A stretch of 64,000 nucleotides of DNA from Pseudomonas oryzagri (GCF_020831405.1 NZ_JAJHPU010000043.1:248001-312000), one strand, 5' to 3'. Shown: positions 35,360 through 44,297, numbered from the stretch's first letter. Notes: generated by a model from the letters alone, not told the origin. Numbers and translations are program-made.

Positions 35360-35881
35360 TTAGCTACCACCGCCGAGGATTTCGCCCGGGTCAAGAAAGA
35401 AGATCTGCTTCCAACCTTGCGTTGCCGTACTGAAGCGCCAGGGTAGTGGGATGACCGACAATACGGCGTAGTGAAGATGGGGGGCTTTGCCAGCGGCGTT
35501 GCCGCTGGCGCCAACAGATCCGATGCGCTCTCCGGCGACCACGAACCAGGGTGCTACTGCAGGCTCTGCAAGGTGGGCATAGTAGTGAATTCGCCACTTC
35601 GGACCCAGGATGGCGATGACATTGCCACCAATACCCAACTGGCCTTTGTAAACGACGACACCCGAAGTTGCCGAGATGACCGGCTGGCCATGCTTGGCAA
35701 AGATGTCGATTCCCTTGTGCACGCCGGACTGCCCCCAAGGCTCATACCAGAAGGACTTGGGATTCCAATCCGCTCGGCTAGCGTCCTGAACCGGAATGAC
35801 CGTACGCGCGGGAGCCATGAATCCCGCGACCACGATGGCTAGAAGCGCAGCCAGAATCTGAACGGCACGACGCATGCTCAT
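35360..35881 (-). CDS. M23 family metallopeptidase (LytM-like)
   Basis: A 173-residue exported peptidase. The N-terminal signal or anchor is at about 5-24 (RAVQILAALLAIVVAGFMAP). The zinc site is complete: His55 and Asp59 (GVHKGIDI), His103 (HYYAHL) and His137 of the HLH motif (APHLHYAV). It presumably cuts peptidoglycan cross-bridges in the periplasm. A second in-frame ATG at 35875 is equally possible. Shorter than typical LytM proteins, it consists of little more than the catalytic domain. Confidence 0.9.
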   Translation of the reverse strand: MSMRRAVQILAALLAIVVAGFMAPARTVIPVQDASRADWNPKSFWYEPWGQSGVHKGIDIFAKHGQPVISATSGVVVYKGQLGIGGNVIAILGPKWRIHYYAHLAEPAVAPWFVVAGERIGSVGASGNAAGKAPHLHYAVLSVIPLPWRFSTATQGWKQIFFLDPGEILGGGS

Positions 35882-35923
35882 GGCACCTGAGGCTGAAGCT
35901 GAAGGTAGGCAGGCTGGCGCGCT

Positions 35924-36421
35924 TCATGCCGGCTGACCGGTCTCGTCCACCAAGCCATGTGCCCTGTAGACGGCCATCTCGTCGCCTGCAACGAACCCGA
36001 AGATCTTCGGGCCTCCACTTCGCCGCTGGAGCAAGTACAACACGTCGAACGGAATGGAAACCTCTGTTCCGTCTCTCTTTCGATAGCAGGCAGAGTAGAA
36101 GACCCGTACCCGGTCATGATTGTCCTACAGGACCTCCGTCTCCACGCGGTCGATCTTCATGCTCGTAGTGCCGATGGCCTTGTAGAAGTCGTATCCCCTG
36201 CGCAGCGTCTGCTCGAAGGTTTTATCGTTCGCCCCGACTGCAACTTGCCCACTGATGCTGGCGGATATGAACACTTCGGCGAAGAAGTTTCGAATCGCAT
36301 CCCCATCGACGCTTTCACCCAGCGAGCGTTCACAGGCGTTCGCGTACTCGCGGAAGAACTGCTGGTAATCGGGCAGGTCCACTTTCGCCTCCTGAGCTGT
36401 CGAAGCGCTATCGATCAGCAA
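35924..36421 (-). pseudogene. NTF2/SnoaL-like gene interrupted by an in-frame TAG
   Basis: The first 98 codons (MLIDSASTAQEAKVD onward, with YQQFFREYANACERSLG and FEQTLRRGYDFYKAIG) end at TAG 36125-36127. The same frame continues without change for 66 more sense codons: DNHDRVRVFYSACYRKRDGT, then VSIPFDVLYLLQRRSGG and IFGFVAGDEMAVYRAHGLVD, ending TGA at 35924-35926. Together these 165 codons look like one complete NTF2-like (nuclear transport factor 2/SnoaL) domain, whose second half supplies essential sheet strands. So this is a recent nonsense mutation, a sequencing error, or readthrough. Function unknown. Confidence 0.75.
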
Positions 36422-36547
36422 GCTCTTGTCTGGGATACACGCCTAACGGCGAAAGTCAGCGGCTGAAGCTCTGATTGAGCGCGGTGTTGCGGGTAAAGGC
36501 GCCGCCGCACTTGCCGGCGGTGATCGCTGCAGCACCCTTGAACGCGC

Positions 36548-37225
36548 TCACCCGCACTTGCTATGCCCGCAGTTCAGGCAGGTCGCGCACCCCTCCAGCT
36601 TGACCACCGCCTGGGTATGGCACTGACCGCAGAGTTGGGCGCCGGGCGGGAAGCCTTCGCCGGGTTCCAGGGCGGCGGCGCCCTGGCTGGCTTCCCAGGC
36701 GGCGCGGCGTTCGGCCAGGTAGCGCTGCTGCGCCTCGTCCGGTGCCTGCGTCTGGATCATGCCGATGGCGATCAGGTGGCGCTCCAGCACGGCGCCGATC
36801 TCGGCGACGATGGAGGGCATGTAGACGCCGCCCTTCTTCAGGTAGCCGCCGCGCGGGTCGAACACCGCCTTCAATTCCTCGACCAGGAAGGTGCAGTCGC
36901 CCCCCTTGCGCAGCACCGCGGACATGATGCGGGTGAGGGCGACTATCCACTGGAAATGGTCCATGTTCTTCGAGTTGATGAAGATCTCGAAGGGGCGGTG
37001 CTGCTCGAAGGGCGTGCCGACGTTGAGCAGGATGTCGTTGATGGTCACGTACAGCGCGTGCTCGAACAGCGGCGACTTGATCTTGTAGGTGACGCCGATC
37101 AGAAGCTCCGGGCGTTCGAGGCTTTCGTCGAGCTGGACCGGCGGCTGGCCGGCGGCCTCGCCGGCGCGCAGGCTGCGGTCGACCACCTTGAAGCTCCTGA
37201 TGCGCTGGCCGATCTTCACGGTCAT
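36548..37225 (-). CDS. nrdJb: NrdJb, accessory subunit of split class II ribonucleotide reductase
   Basis: A 225-residue protein corresponding to the C-terminal part of single-chain NrdJ. Residues 40-140 form a TSCPD-type domain (LIGVTYKIKSPLFEHALYVTIND; FEIFINSKNMDHFQWIVALTRI). The C-terminus has two CxxC pairs (LCGQCHTQ and CLNCGHSKCG), a zinc ribbon thought to help reduce the active site. ATG 37225 starts the conserved region. In P. aeruginosa nrdJa and nrdJb are nearly contiguous; here 135 bases with a repeat separate them. Confidence 0.92.
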   Translation of the reverse strand: MTVKIGQRIRSFKVVDRSLRAGEAAGQPPVQLDESLERPELLIGVTYKIKSPLFEHALYVTINDILLNVGTPFEQHRPFEIFINSKNMDHFQWIVALTRIMSAVLRKGGDCTFLVEELKAVFDPRGGYLKKGGVYMPSIVAEIGAVLERHLIAIGMIQTQAPDEAQQRYLAERRAAWEASQGAAALEPGEGFPPGAQLCGQCHTQAVVKLEGCATCLNCGHSKCG

Positions 37226-37255
37226 GGGCGTTCTCCCGGCGCGCACATGGCGCGG

Positions 37256-37348
37256 GTAGGGTGGGGCGGGCCTTCGCCGACAACCCACCGACCGGCCGCG
37301 AGGCCGGCTTCTCGATGGCGGGTTACCCCGCGTTGCGGCCAACCCAGC
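37256..37348. repeat. GTAGGGTGG-family repeat between nrdJa and nrdJb
   Basis: It begins GTAGGGTGGGGCGGGCC, continues CAACCCACCGACCGGCCGCG with the CCGGCCGCGAGGCCGG hairpin, and closes with GGCGGGTTACC...AACCCAGC. It is a decayed version of the element at 22651-22766. Confidence 0.65.
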
Positions 37349-37360
37349 TTGCCGGTGCCT

Positions 37361-39502
37361 TCAGTATTTACCGTAATAGCCTTCCTTGAGCGCGTCGAAC
37401 AGGTTGGCGGCGCTGTTCACCTCGCCGTCGTACTCCACCAGCTCGTTGCCTTTCAGCTCGACCACGCTGCCGTCCTCCAGCTCGAAGCGGTACAGGGTGT
37501 TCTCCAGGTCGGTCTCGCGCACCAGCACGCCTTGGAAGGCGCGCGGGTTGAAGCGGAAGGTGGTGCAGCCCTTGAGGCCCTGGCGCCAGGCGTAGCGGTA
37601 GATGTCCTTGAACGCCTCGAAGGGATAGTCGGTGGGCACGTTGGCGGTCTTGGAGATCGACGAATCCACCCACTTCTGCGCCGCCGCCTGCATGTCGACG
37701 TGCTGGGTCGGGCCGATGTCGTCGGCGCCGACGAACCAGTCGGGCAGGCGGTGCGCGGGGGTGTCGCTGTCCGGGTCGGCCTGCGGATCGACCAGCGCGC
37801 GGTAGGCCAGCAGCTCAAAGCTGAGCACCTCGAGCTGTTCCTTGGCCTTGCGGCCGGGGCGGATCAGGTTGCGTACGTACTTGTGGGCGAAGCTCGGCTC
37901 GATGCCGTTGGAGGCGTTGTTGGCCAGGCTCAGGCTGATGGTGCCGGTGGGCGCGATCGAGCTGTGGTGGGTGAAGCGTGCGCCCCGTTCGGCCAGCGCG
38001 GCGACCAGCTCGGGCGCGATCTCGCCCAGGCGCTGCATGTAGCGCGAGTAGCGGGCGTGCAGCACGCGGCCCGGCACGCGGTCGCCGATCTGGTAGCCGT
38101 CGGCGAGCATTTCCGGGCGCTGGTGGAGCATCCGCGCGGTGACTTCGAATTCCTGGCTCAGCAGCGGTGCCGGCCCTTTCTCCTCGGCCAGCGCCAGCGC
38201 CGCCTGCCAGCCGACCAACGCCAGTTCGCGAGCCACGTCCTCGGTGAAGCGGCAGGCCTCGGTGCTGCCGTAGCGCAGGCGCAACATCGCCAGTGCCGAA
38301 CCGAGGCCGAGAAAGCCCATGCCGTGGCGGCGCTTGGCGAGGATCTCGCGGCGCTGCGCCTTGAGCGGCAGGTTGTTGAGGTCCACCACGTTGTCGAGTA
38401 GGCGGGTGAAGATGCGCACCACCTCCTTGAAGCGCTCCCAGTCGAAGCGCGCCCGCACGCTGAACGGCTCCTCGACGAAGGCGGTGAGATTGACCGAGCC
38501 GAGCAGGCAGGCGCCGTAGGGGGGCAGCGGCTGCTCGCCGCAGGGGTTGGTGGCGCGGATCTCCTCGCACCACCAGTTGTTGTTCAGCTGGTTGACGCGG
38601 TCGATGAGGATGAACCCGGGCTCGGCGAAGTCGTAGGTGGAGGCCATCAGCATGTCCCACAGATGGCGGGCGCGCACCCAGGCATAGACCCGACAGGCCA
38701 CCTCGCCGTCGTCGCGGCGCAGGTAGCCTTCCGATAGCGGCCAGTCGCGCCAGCGCACCTGCTGCGGATCGTCGAGGTCGAGGCTGGCCGCTTCGCGCGG
38801 ATGCACCGGGAACAGCAGCGGCCAGTCGGCGTCGCCCTCCACCGCCTGCATGAAGTCGTCGCTGATCAACAGGCTCAGGTTGAACTGGCGCAGGCGGCCG
38901 TCCTCGCGCTTGGCGCGGATGAACTCGCGCACGTCCGGATGGGCGACGTCGAAGGTGGCCATCTGCGCGCCGCGCCGCCCGCCGGCGGAGCTGACGGTGA
39001 AGCACATCTTGTCGAACACGTCCATGAACGACAGCGGCCCGCTGGTGTGCGCGCCGGGGCCGGAGACCAGCGCGCCGTGCGGGCGCAGGGTGGAGAACTC
39101 GTAGCCGATGCCGCAGCCGGCCTTGAGGGTCAGGCCGGCCTCGTGGAGCTTGGCGAGGATGTCGTCCATCGAGTCATGGATGGTGCCGGAGACGGTGCAG
39201 TTGATGGTCGAGGTGGCCGGCTTGCGCTCCTGCGCGCCGGCGTTGGCGACGATTCGGCCGGCCGGAATGGCGCCATTGCGCAGCGCCCAGAGGAACTGCG
39301 CGTACCAGTGCTCGCGCAGCTTGGGCGCCTCGACGGCGGCCAGGGCGCGGGCGACCCGCTGCCAGGTGGCGTCGAGATCGGCCTCGGCCGAGCTGCCGTC
39401 CGGCTCGACCAGGCGATATTTCTGCGTCCAGATATCCGCCGAGGCGGCCTGCAGCGGGATGCTGCCGGTCCCCGGCGGGACGGATGCGCCGTGCTTGGCC
39501 AT
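37361..39502 (-). CDS. nrdJa: NrdJa, adenosylcobalamin-dependent class II ribonucleotide reductase, catalytic subunit
   Basis: A 713-residue enzyme that makes deoxyribonucleotides with or without oxygen, using adenosylcobalamin as radical source. Active-site features are NCTVSGTIHDSMDDI, LKAGCGIGYEFS, the thiyl Cys in ATNPCGEQPLPPYGACLLGS, and THHSSIAPTGTISLSLANNASNGIEP. The C-terminal GCTTFRFN is followed by a short tail where single-chain NrdJ continues into the NrdJb part. It links directly to the cobalamin genes of this window through its cofactor. No NrdR box or B12 box was recognised upstream. Confidence 0.96.
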   Translation of the reverse strand: MAKHGASVPPGTGSIPLQAASADIWTQKYRLVEPDGSSAEADLDATWQRVARALAAVEAPKLREHWYAQFLWALRNGAIPAGRIVANAGAQERKPATSTINCTVSGTIHDSMDDILAKLHEAGLTLKAGCGIGYEFSTLRPHGALVSGPGAHTSGPLSFMDVFDKMCFTVSSAGGRRGAQMATFDVAHPDVREFIRAKREDGRLRQFNLSLLISDDFMQAVEGDADWPLLFPVHPREAASLDLDDPQQVRWRDWPLSEGYLRRDDGEVACRVYAWVRARHLWDMLMASTYDFAEPGFILIDRVNQLNNNWWCEEIRATNPCGEQPLPPYGACLLGSVNLTAFVEEPFSVRARFDWERFKEVVRIFTRLLDNVVDLNNLPLKAQRREILAKRRHGMGFLGLGSALAMLRLRYGSTEACRFTEDVARELALVGWQAALALAEEKGPAPLLSQEFEVTARMLHQRPEMLADGYQIGDRVPGRVLHARYSRYMQRLGEIAPELVAALAERGARFTHHSSIAPTGTISLSLANNASNGIEPSFAHKYVRNLIRPGRKAKEQLEVLSFELLAYRALVDPQADPDSDTPAHRLPDWFVGADDIGPTQHVDMQAAAQKWVDSSISKTANVPTDYPFEAFKDIYRYAWRQGLKGCTTFRFNPRAFQGVLVRETDLENTLYRFELEDGSVVELKGNELVEYDGEVNSAANLFDALKEGYYGKY

Positions 39503-39903
39503 GCTGCCGGACCTCGCTGCGGCCGTAGGTATCCTTTCACCTTAGCCGCAGGTCGGCGCCTCATGCGCATGGGGTGATGTCCGGTTCGGCGGCGGCGAGG
39601 GGCACAAGGCCGATAGCCTTCTGGGTTCCCTTGATCGATAACCGCTCGGCCCTTACCCGGGCCGAGCGTTCGTTAGCGAACAGACGGCTCCCGGCATAGG
39701 CCGGAGAATCGGCAGCGGCAAAGTGGGCGCAAAAAATTTTCGCGTACTTTCTGATGCCGGGAGATCGCTCCGCGGGCTTCCCCCCACGAGAACTCGGCGC
39801 GTGTGGCAACACACTGAAATTACGCGAAAATTTTTCTCCAGGTGCTTAGTGATCCGAGCGGCATCTCGATTGCCCACATTCTCTATCTCACCGGAGAACA
39901 GTG
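39503..39903. promoter_or_regulatory. Divergent nrdJa-katE intergenic region with hairpins and long inverted repeat
   Basis: A 401-bp region without a gene. Adjacent perfect hairpins lie at 39643-39652/39659-39668 (CGCTCGGCCC/GGGCCGAGCG) and 39668-39672/39677-39681 (GTTCG/CGAAC). A long AT-rich inverted repeat follows: 39733-39747 (AAAAATTTTCGCGTA) against 39821-39835 (TACGCGAAAATTTTT), perfect over 15 bp and extendable to 20 bp with one mismatch. GTGTG/CACAC (39801-39814) lies inside. It probably holds the katE promoter and an operator. Confidence 0.6.
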
Positions 39904-42294
39904 ATGGCTACGAACAAGAAACCCGCTCGAGCGCCGCGAGAGAAAAGCAAGGGCAATCAATCTGCTACAGAAGGACAGGGGCAGGGCGGTGTGCTCAGGA
40001 CCAACGACATCGTCGCAGCGCAAGGCCATGCCAGCGATAGCCTGGCCGGCGCGATGCCCCACAACAGCAACAAGGCGCTCGAGTACGGCCACGACAACGC
40101 CGTGGCGCCGCCGCCCGGCGCGACTGCAGAGCCGGGTTCCCCTGCGTTGACCGCGAGTACCGCGACGGAGGAAAGCGCCACGGCGAAAACCGGCGGCGCA
40201 GCGCGGCCCGGAACCAACCCAACGGTCGCTTCGCTCGAGCGGGTTCGCGTCGATGCGAGCGATCGGACCTTGACGACCAATCAAGGTGTGCCCATTGGTG
40301 ATAATCAGAACACCTTGAAAGCCGGATTGCGTGGGCCGTCGCTACTCGAAGATTTCATCCTGCGGGAAAAGGTCACCCATTTCGATCATGAACGTATCCC
40401 CGAGCGCATCGTCCATGCCCGTGGCTCGGGCGCGCACGGCTACTTCGAAGCCTATGACGCGCTGACCCAGTACACGCGCGCGGCGCCGTTCGCCGAGAAG
40501 GGCAAGATCACCCCCGTGTTCGTGCGCTTTTCCACGGTAGCGGGCGAGCGCGGTTCCAAGGACACCGCGCGCGACGTGCGTGGCTTCGCGGTGAAGTTCT
40601 ATACCGACGAGGGCAACTGGGACCTGGTCGGCAACAACATGCCGGTCTTCTTCATCCAGGATGCGATGAAGTTTCCCGATCTGGTCCACGCCGTCAAACC
40701 GGAGCCGCATCACGCCATGCCGCAGGCGGCGTCGGCGCACGATACGTTCTGGGACTTCGTGTCGCTGATGCCCGAGTCGACCCACATGCTGATGTGGCTG
40801 ATGTCGGATCGGGCGATTCCGCGCAGTTTCCGGATGATGCAGGGATTTGGCGTGCATACCTTCCGCTTGGTCAACGCCCAGGACGAGTCCGTATTCTGCA
40901 AGTTCCACTGGAAACCGCTGCAGGGCACCCATTCGCTGGTCTGGGATGAGGCGGTGAAGATATCGGGCGCCGACCCCGATTTTCATCGGCGCGACTTGTG
41001 GGAGGCCATCGAGTCGGGCGAATTCCCGGAATGGGAGCTGGGGCTGCAGATATTTACCGAGGAGCAGGCCGAGGGCTTCAGCTTCGATGTGCTCGACTCG
41101 ACCAAGATCGTGCCCGAAGAGCTGGTGCCGCTGTTGCCGGTGGGGCGCCTGGTGCTGAATCGCAACCCTGACAACTTCTTCGCGGAAACCGAGCAGGTCG
41201 CGTTCTGCGCGGCGCACATCATCCCGGGCATCGACTTCTCCAACGATCCGTTGCTCGCCGGGCGAATCCATTCCTACGTGGATACGCAGATCACCCGACT
41301 CGGCGGCCCCAATTTCCACGAGATTCCGATCAACTCGCCGATCGCTCCCGTGCAGAACAACCAGCGCGATGGCATGCACCGTCAGGCCCTGCATCGCGGG
41401 CGCGTTTCCTACGAGCCGAACTCGTTGGCGGGTGGCTGCCCCTTCCAGGCCGGCACGGGCGGATTCGTGTCCTTTCCCGCGGCCGTTGCCGAAGACAAGG
41501 TCCGTGGCAAGCCGGAGAAGTTCGCCGAGCACTATGCCCAGGCCACGTTGTTCTTCGAGAGCCAGACGGCTGTCGAGAAGGCCCATATCGCCGCCGCCTT
41601 CCGCTTCGAGCTGAGCAAGGTCGGCGTCCCCGCGATCCGCGAGCGGATGGTGTCCTCGCTGGTCAATGTCTCCCAGGAACTGGCCGCACAGGTCGCGGCC
41701 GGTTTGGGCATGGCGGTGCCCGCTGCAATGCCCAGGGCCATCGCCGATCCGCAGTCGCCGGAAGTGACCGTTTCGCCGGCATTGTCGCTGATGGCGCGGC
41801 CGGGCGAGTGCGGGATCCGCACCCGACAGATCGCCGTATTGGTCGCCGATGGTGTCCACCATGTTTCCCTGCTCGCCCTTTACAACACGCTGACCGCGGC
41901 GGGGGCGGTGGTGCATTTCGTGGGGCCACGGGTGGGCATGTTCGCCGGCGCCTCCGGCGAGAAAATAGAGGCTGACAAGTCGATGGAGAACGCTCCGGGA
42001 TTCCTGTTCGACGCCCTGGTGGTGCCCGATGGGCGCGAGGCGGTTCAGGCGCTCGCCGGCAACGGGCACACGATGGAGTTCATCAAGGACATGTTCAGGC
42101 ATTGCAAGGCGATCCTCGCCTTGGGTGCCGGACGGGAGTTGCTGGAGATGGCCGGCATTGGGCCAATGATGGATAAGGACGAGGGTATCCTGCTGGCCGA
42201 CGGCGCCGATGCGGCGCAGATCGCGCAGGCATTCGTCAATGCGGTCGCCGCACATCGCCATCCAGCCCGCGACAGCGACCCTCCAACCAAGTGA
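39904..42294 (+). CDS. katE: KatE, large-subunit monofunctional catalase (HPII type)
   Basis: A 796-residue heme catalase. The first ~130 residues are a low-complexity Lys/Ala/Gly/Thr-rich extension. The catalase core begins at [23 protein letters not shown] (distal His) and includes [21 protein letters not shown] (distal Asn) and [18 protein letters not shown] with the heme-ligand Tyr. The C-terminal flavodoxin/DJ-1-like domain starts near 640 ([21 protein letters not shown]), as in HPII. ATG 39904 follows CCGGAGAACA; GTG 39901 is in frame immediately before. It degrades H2O2 in the cytoplasm, typically in stationary phase. Confidence 0.96.
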   Translation: MATNKKPARAPREKSKGNQSATEGQGQGGVLRTNDIVAAQGHASDSLAGAMPHNSNKALEYGHDNAVAPPPGATAEPGSPALTASTATEESATAKTGGAARPGTNPTVASLERVRVDASDRTLTTNQGVPIGDNQNTLKAGLRGPSLLEDFILREKVTHFDHERIPERIVHARGSGAHGYFEAYDALTQYTRAAPFAEKGKITPVFVRFSTVAGERGSKDTARDVRGFAVKFYTDEGNWDLVGNNMPVFFIQDAMKFPDLVHAVKPEPHHAMPQAASAHDTFWDFVSLMPESTHMLMWLMSDRAIPRSFRMMQGFGVHTFRLVNAQDESVFCKFHWKPLQGTHSLVWDEAVKISGADPDFHRRDLWEAIESGEFPEWELGLQIFTEEQAEGFSFDVLDSTKIVPEELVPLLPVGRLVLNRNPDNFFAETEQVAFCAAHIIPGIDFSNDPLLAGRIHSYVDTQITRLGGPNFHEIPINSPIAPVQNNQRDGMHRQALHRGRVSYEPNSLAGGCPFQAGTGGFVSFPAAVAEDKVRGKPEKFAEHYAQATLFFESQTAVEKAHIAAAFRFELSKVGVPAIRERMVSSLVNVSQELAAQVAAGLGMAVPAAMPRAIADPQSPEVTVSPALSLMARPGECGIRTRQIAVLVADGVHHVSLLALYNTLTAAGAVVHFVGPRVGMFAGASGEKIEADKSMENAPGFLFDALVVPDGREAVQALAGNGHTMEFIKDMFRHCKAILALGAGRELLEMAGIGPMMDKDEGILLADGADAAQIAQAFVNAVAAHRHPARDSDPPTK

Positions 42295-42342
42295 TGCAAC
42301 GCGACAGTTGGCGCGCTGCCTACCTGTGTTCAGGTGGAATCC

Positions 42343-42963
42343 ATGAAAAAGAAACCGTATCTCAAGAAGCAACTGGATGAGTTGCTATATCAGGCTCTCG
42401 AGACGGAACGCGGAGGGGTAAAGATCTATGAAGCGGCGCTGTCATGTGCCCAGAACGAGGATCTGAAAGAGGAATGGACGGAGTATCTGGAGCAGACCCG
42501 CACCCATGAGCAGGTGTTGCTGAAGGTGTTCAAGGAACTGGGGCTGAATCCGGATACCGTAACCCCCGGTCGGGAAGTCGTGGCACATATCGCGGATTCG
42601 TTGCTCGCCGCGATGGAAATGGCGAAGGCGCGAGGCAATGCCGCGGCCGCGCAACTGGTGGCCGGCGAGTGCGTGCTCCTGGCGGAAACCAAGGACCACC
42701 AGAACTGGGAGCTGATCGGACATCTGGCAGAGCACGGTCAGGGCGAGGCAACGGGGGCGCTCAGGACCGCGTTCGATCTGGTGGAGCAGGAAGAGGACCA
42801 TCACCTCTACCACACCAAGGGTTTCGTCCGCGAATTGTGGATCGAATCGCTCGGCTTGCCGGCAGCCCTGCCGCCCCCCGAGGAAAAAAAGAAGGTTGAA
42901 ACCGCGATCGGCGCCGCGCGCGCGGAGAAGCAGCGCGACGACATGCTGAAACCCAAGCACTGA
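42343..42963 (+). CDS. Ferritin-like four-helix protein of unknown function
   Basis: A 206-residue helical protein. Glu and His residues are spaced as in ferritin-like di-iron proteins: ETERGGVKIYEAAL (about 20-33), YLEQTRTHEQVL (about 49-60), AGECVLLAETKDHQNW (about 106-121) and VEQEEDHHLYH (about 145-155). A Lys-rich tail follows. ATG 42343 with AGGTGGA is preferred over GTG 42334. It starts 49 bases after the katE stop, so co-transcription and a role in iron or oxidant handling are plausible but unproven. I do not recognise a named family. Confidence 0.75.
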   Translation: MKKKPYLKKQLDELLYQALETERGGVKIYEAALSCAQNEDLKEEWTEYLEQTRTHEQVLLKVFKELGLNPDTVTPGREVVAHIADSLLAAMEMAKARGNAAAAQLVAGECVLLAETKDHQNWELIGHLAEHGQGEATGALRTAFDLVEQEEDHHLYHTKGFVRELWIESLGLPAALPPPEEKKKVETAIGAARAEKQRDDMLKPKH

Positions 42964-43169
42964 GGGAGGCCGCGGCCCCAACAGGGCCGCGGTAGCGGTG
43001 GCCCAGGCGAGCGGTGATCTCTTGGGTAGCGTGTTCATCCAAGGCGCCCCTTCTCGGGCAGCGCGGTCCACATGGGCGCCCGGGCTGCGGGCCCCCGGCA
43101 GCCGCCGGCGAGATGCCGTTGCTGCCGGCTGGGAGTTTGTCCACGTCGCCATCGGCGATGCATCCGCAA

Positions 43170-43260
43170 GGGGCGCAAGGGTGGCGCCATCGCGTTGCTG
43201 ATAACCCTGCCGATCACCCGTGCCGAAGCGGCGGGCGGCCGGCTCCGCGCCGCCCGGTGG
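43170..43260 (+). pseudogene. Fragment of a GldF-type ABC permease gene
   Basis: The translation RKGRKGGAIALLITLPITRA followed by EAAGGRLRAARW matches EERKSGTIELLMTLPITRA and EAVGGKFLAAWV of the intact permease at 50512-51246 (source about 50735-50825). The frame then breaks into the nrdJ shard. Confidence 0.8.
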
Positions 43261-43366
43261 CGTGGAGATCGGCGTCCACCGATGGGCCGTCGGGCTCGAC
43301 CAGTCGGTACTTCTGCGCATGAATGTCCCTGAGCGTGGCGGGCAGGGAACTGCTGTGCAGGGCCAT
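43257..43366 (-). pseudogene. Fragment of the 5' end of an nrdJ gene
   Basis: From ATG 43366 leftward the translation gives MALHSSSLPATLRDIHAQKY and then RLVEPDGPSVDADLHATG, matching IWTQKYRLVEPDGSSAEADLDAT of nrdJa (source about 39360-39430). The first 15 residues differ from the local nrdJa, so the source may have been a related copy. It abuts and slightly overlaps the permease shard. Confidence 0.8.
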
Positions 43367-43599
43367 GGGCCAGGCCGTCGCATGGGCCGAAGAATGCCTT
43401 CACCGTGGTCGCTCACGGCACGGCGCGCTCGGCGTTCGGCTCGCCGGCGGGCCACGCCGCCGGTGGCGGTGGGCGCCGCTACGGCACCTCCGGCGTTGCT
43501 CTCCAGGCGGGTTTGGAGCTGCGCAGGTTGAAGGTTTGGATGAAGGCGGTCATGCCGATGGCCAGACGGGCGTCGGGTCGTGGCGGGGCATCCGCAGGT

Positions 43600-43960
43600 C
43601 TCAGGCTGAAATCGTAATAATAACGTGAAATATCAAATTAATTTCGTGAAAAATGTGCTGTGTAGATTCGGTGCATTTTTGCCAGTCATGCCCTGTCTGT
43701 GTGCAGTTTGGTAACGGCTCGAAAAAAGCGCCGCCTGCCGGGATTTTTTATTTTTTACCTTCAAAAACAATAATTTATGAATTTTATTCGCTCATTTTTG
43801 CCTTCGATGAGTGTTTCCATGGTTAAAAAATGATCTGTTTGTGGCGATGTTCTGTGGGTGGTTTTTCTGCTTGTTGCTGGAAAAATCAGTGTAATTGGAA
43901 AGTTTTTTTGTGGTGTTTTTTGCGGATTTTATGTCTCTGAAATTGGCTGTTTTACGCGTC
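43600..43960. promoter_or_regulatory. AT-rich island upstream of the ABC importer
   Basis: About 360 bp with long A and T runs (e.g. GGATTTTTTATTTTTTACC, GTTTTTTTGTGGTGTTTTTTG), in strong contrast to the GC-rich surroundings. It ends about 130 bp before the sigma-54-type promoter. Such DNA often binds IHF or H-NS/MvaT-type proteins. TATCAAATTAATT near 43630 resembles an IHF site but is not a full match. Two 60-100 codon frames here have no supporting features. Confidence 0.5.
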
Positions 43961-44086
43961 GGGATAGGCGGCAAAACCGCGTCCTAGCTGGGCTCCGTTG
44001 CGGTCGTAGGGCGACGGACGCGGTGGGGTGCGGCAAGTGGGCAGGGCGGGGAGGCGCTGCCGGAGGGGCGGGGGCGGGTGGTTTTC

Positions 44087-44101
44087 TGGCATGCATATTG
44101 C
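44087..44101 (+). promoter_or_regulatory. Sigma-54 (-24/-12) promoter of the branched-chain-type ABC importer
   Basis: Bases read TGGCATGCATATTGC, preceded by C. The -24 element TGGCATG fits TGGCAYR and the -12 element TTGC is exact, with GG and GC ten bases apart. Transcription would begin near 44113, about 185 bases before the binding-protein ATG. An enhancer-binding activator should act from the AT-rich region upstream. Confidence 0.65.
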
Positions 44102-44297
44102 GAATTCCTCTTTGCCCACCGCCCCTGGCGGGCCGTGGCCAGCGCTGCGAGGGCTCGCGAGGCGAGCCAAGGCGTTGAGGCAGTACAACAAGAAGGAAGA
44201 AGGCTATCCGTCCGGGGCTCCCGTCCCGGTTCGTTGTCCGGTGCCAGCACCGGAACCACCGCCACCTGCATCGCCTTGCCACTCTTTGGAGAAATAC

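Larger units (their letters stand above)
42964..44297. other. 1.3-kb intergenic region: shards, AT-rich island, promoter
   Basis: No intact gene is supported here. 43170-43366 holds shards of an ABC permease and of nrdJ. 43600-43960 is AT-rich. 44087-44101 is a sigma-54-type promoter. 42964-43169 and 43367-43600 are GC-rich and unidentified; open frames there lack codon character or any family resemblance. Confidence 0.7.

Noticed and set aside
36456-36551. 31-codon frame overlapping the nrdJb stop (GTGA)
   Set aside because: It has a plausible overlap start but is very short, with no recognisable family and no independent ribosome-binding evidence. It may be a remnant of a C-terminus.
39503-39903. 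Cobalamin riboswitch or NrdR boxes upstream of nrdJa
   Set aside because: I looked for a B12 box and for paired NrdR motifs on the minus strand and saw neither. A covariance search would settle it.
43792-44178. Open frames on both strands in the AT-rich island
   Set aside because: They are short, low-complexity (Lys/Asn-rich or Phe/Gly-rich), without ribosome-binding sites or family resemblance. Regulatory DNA is the better explanation.
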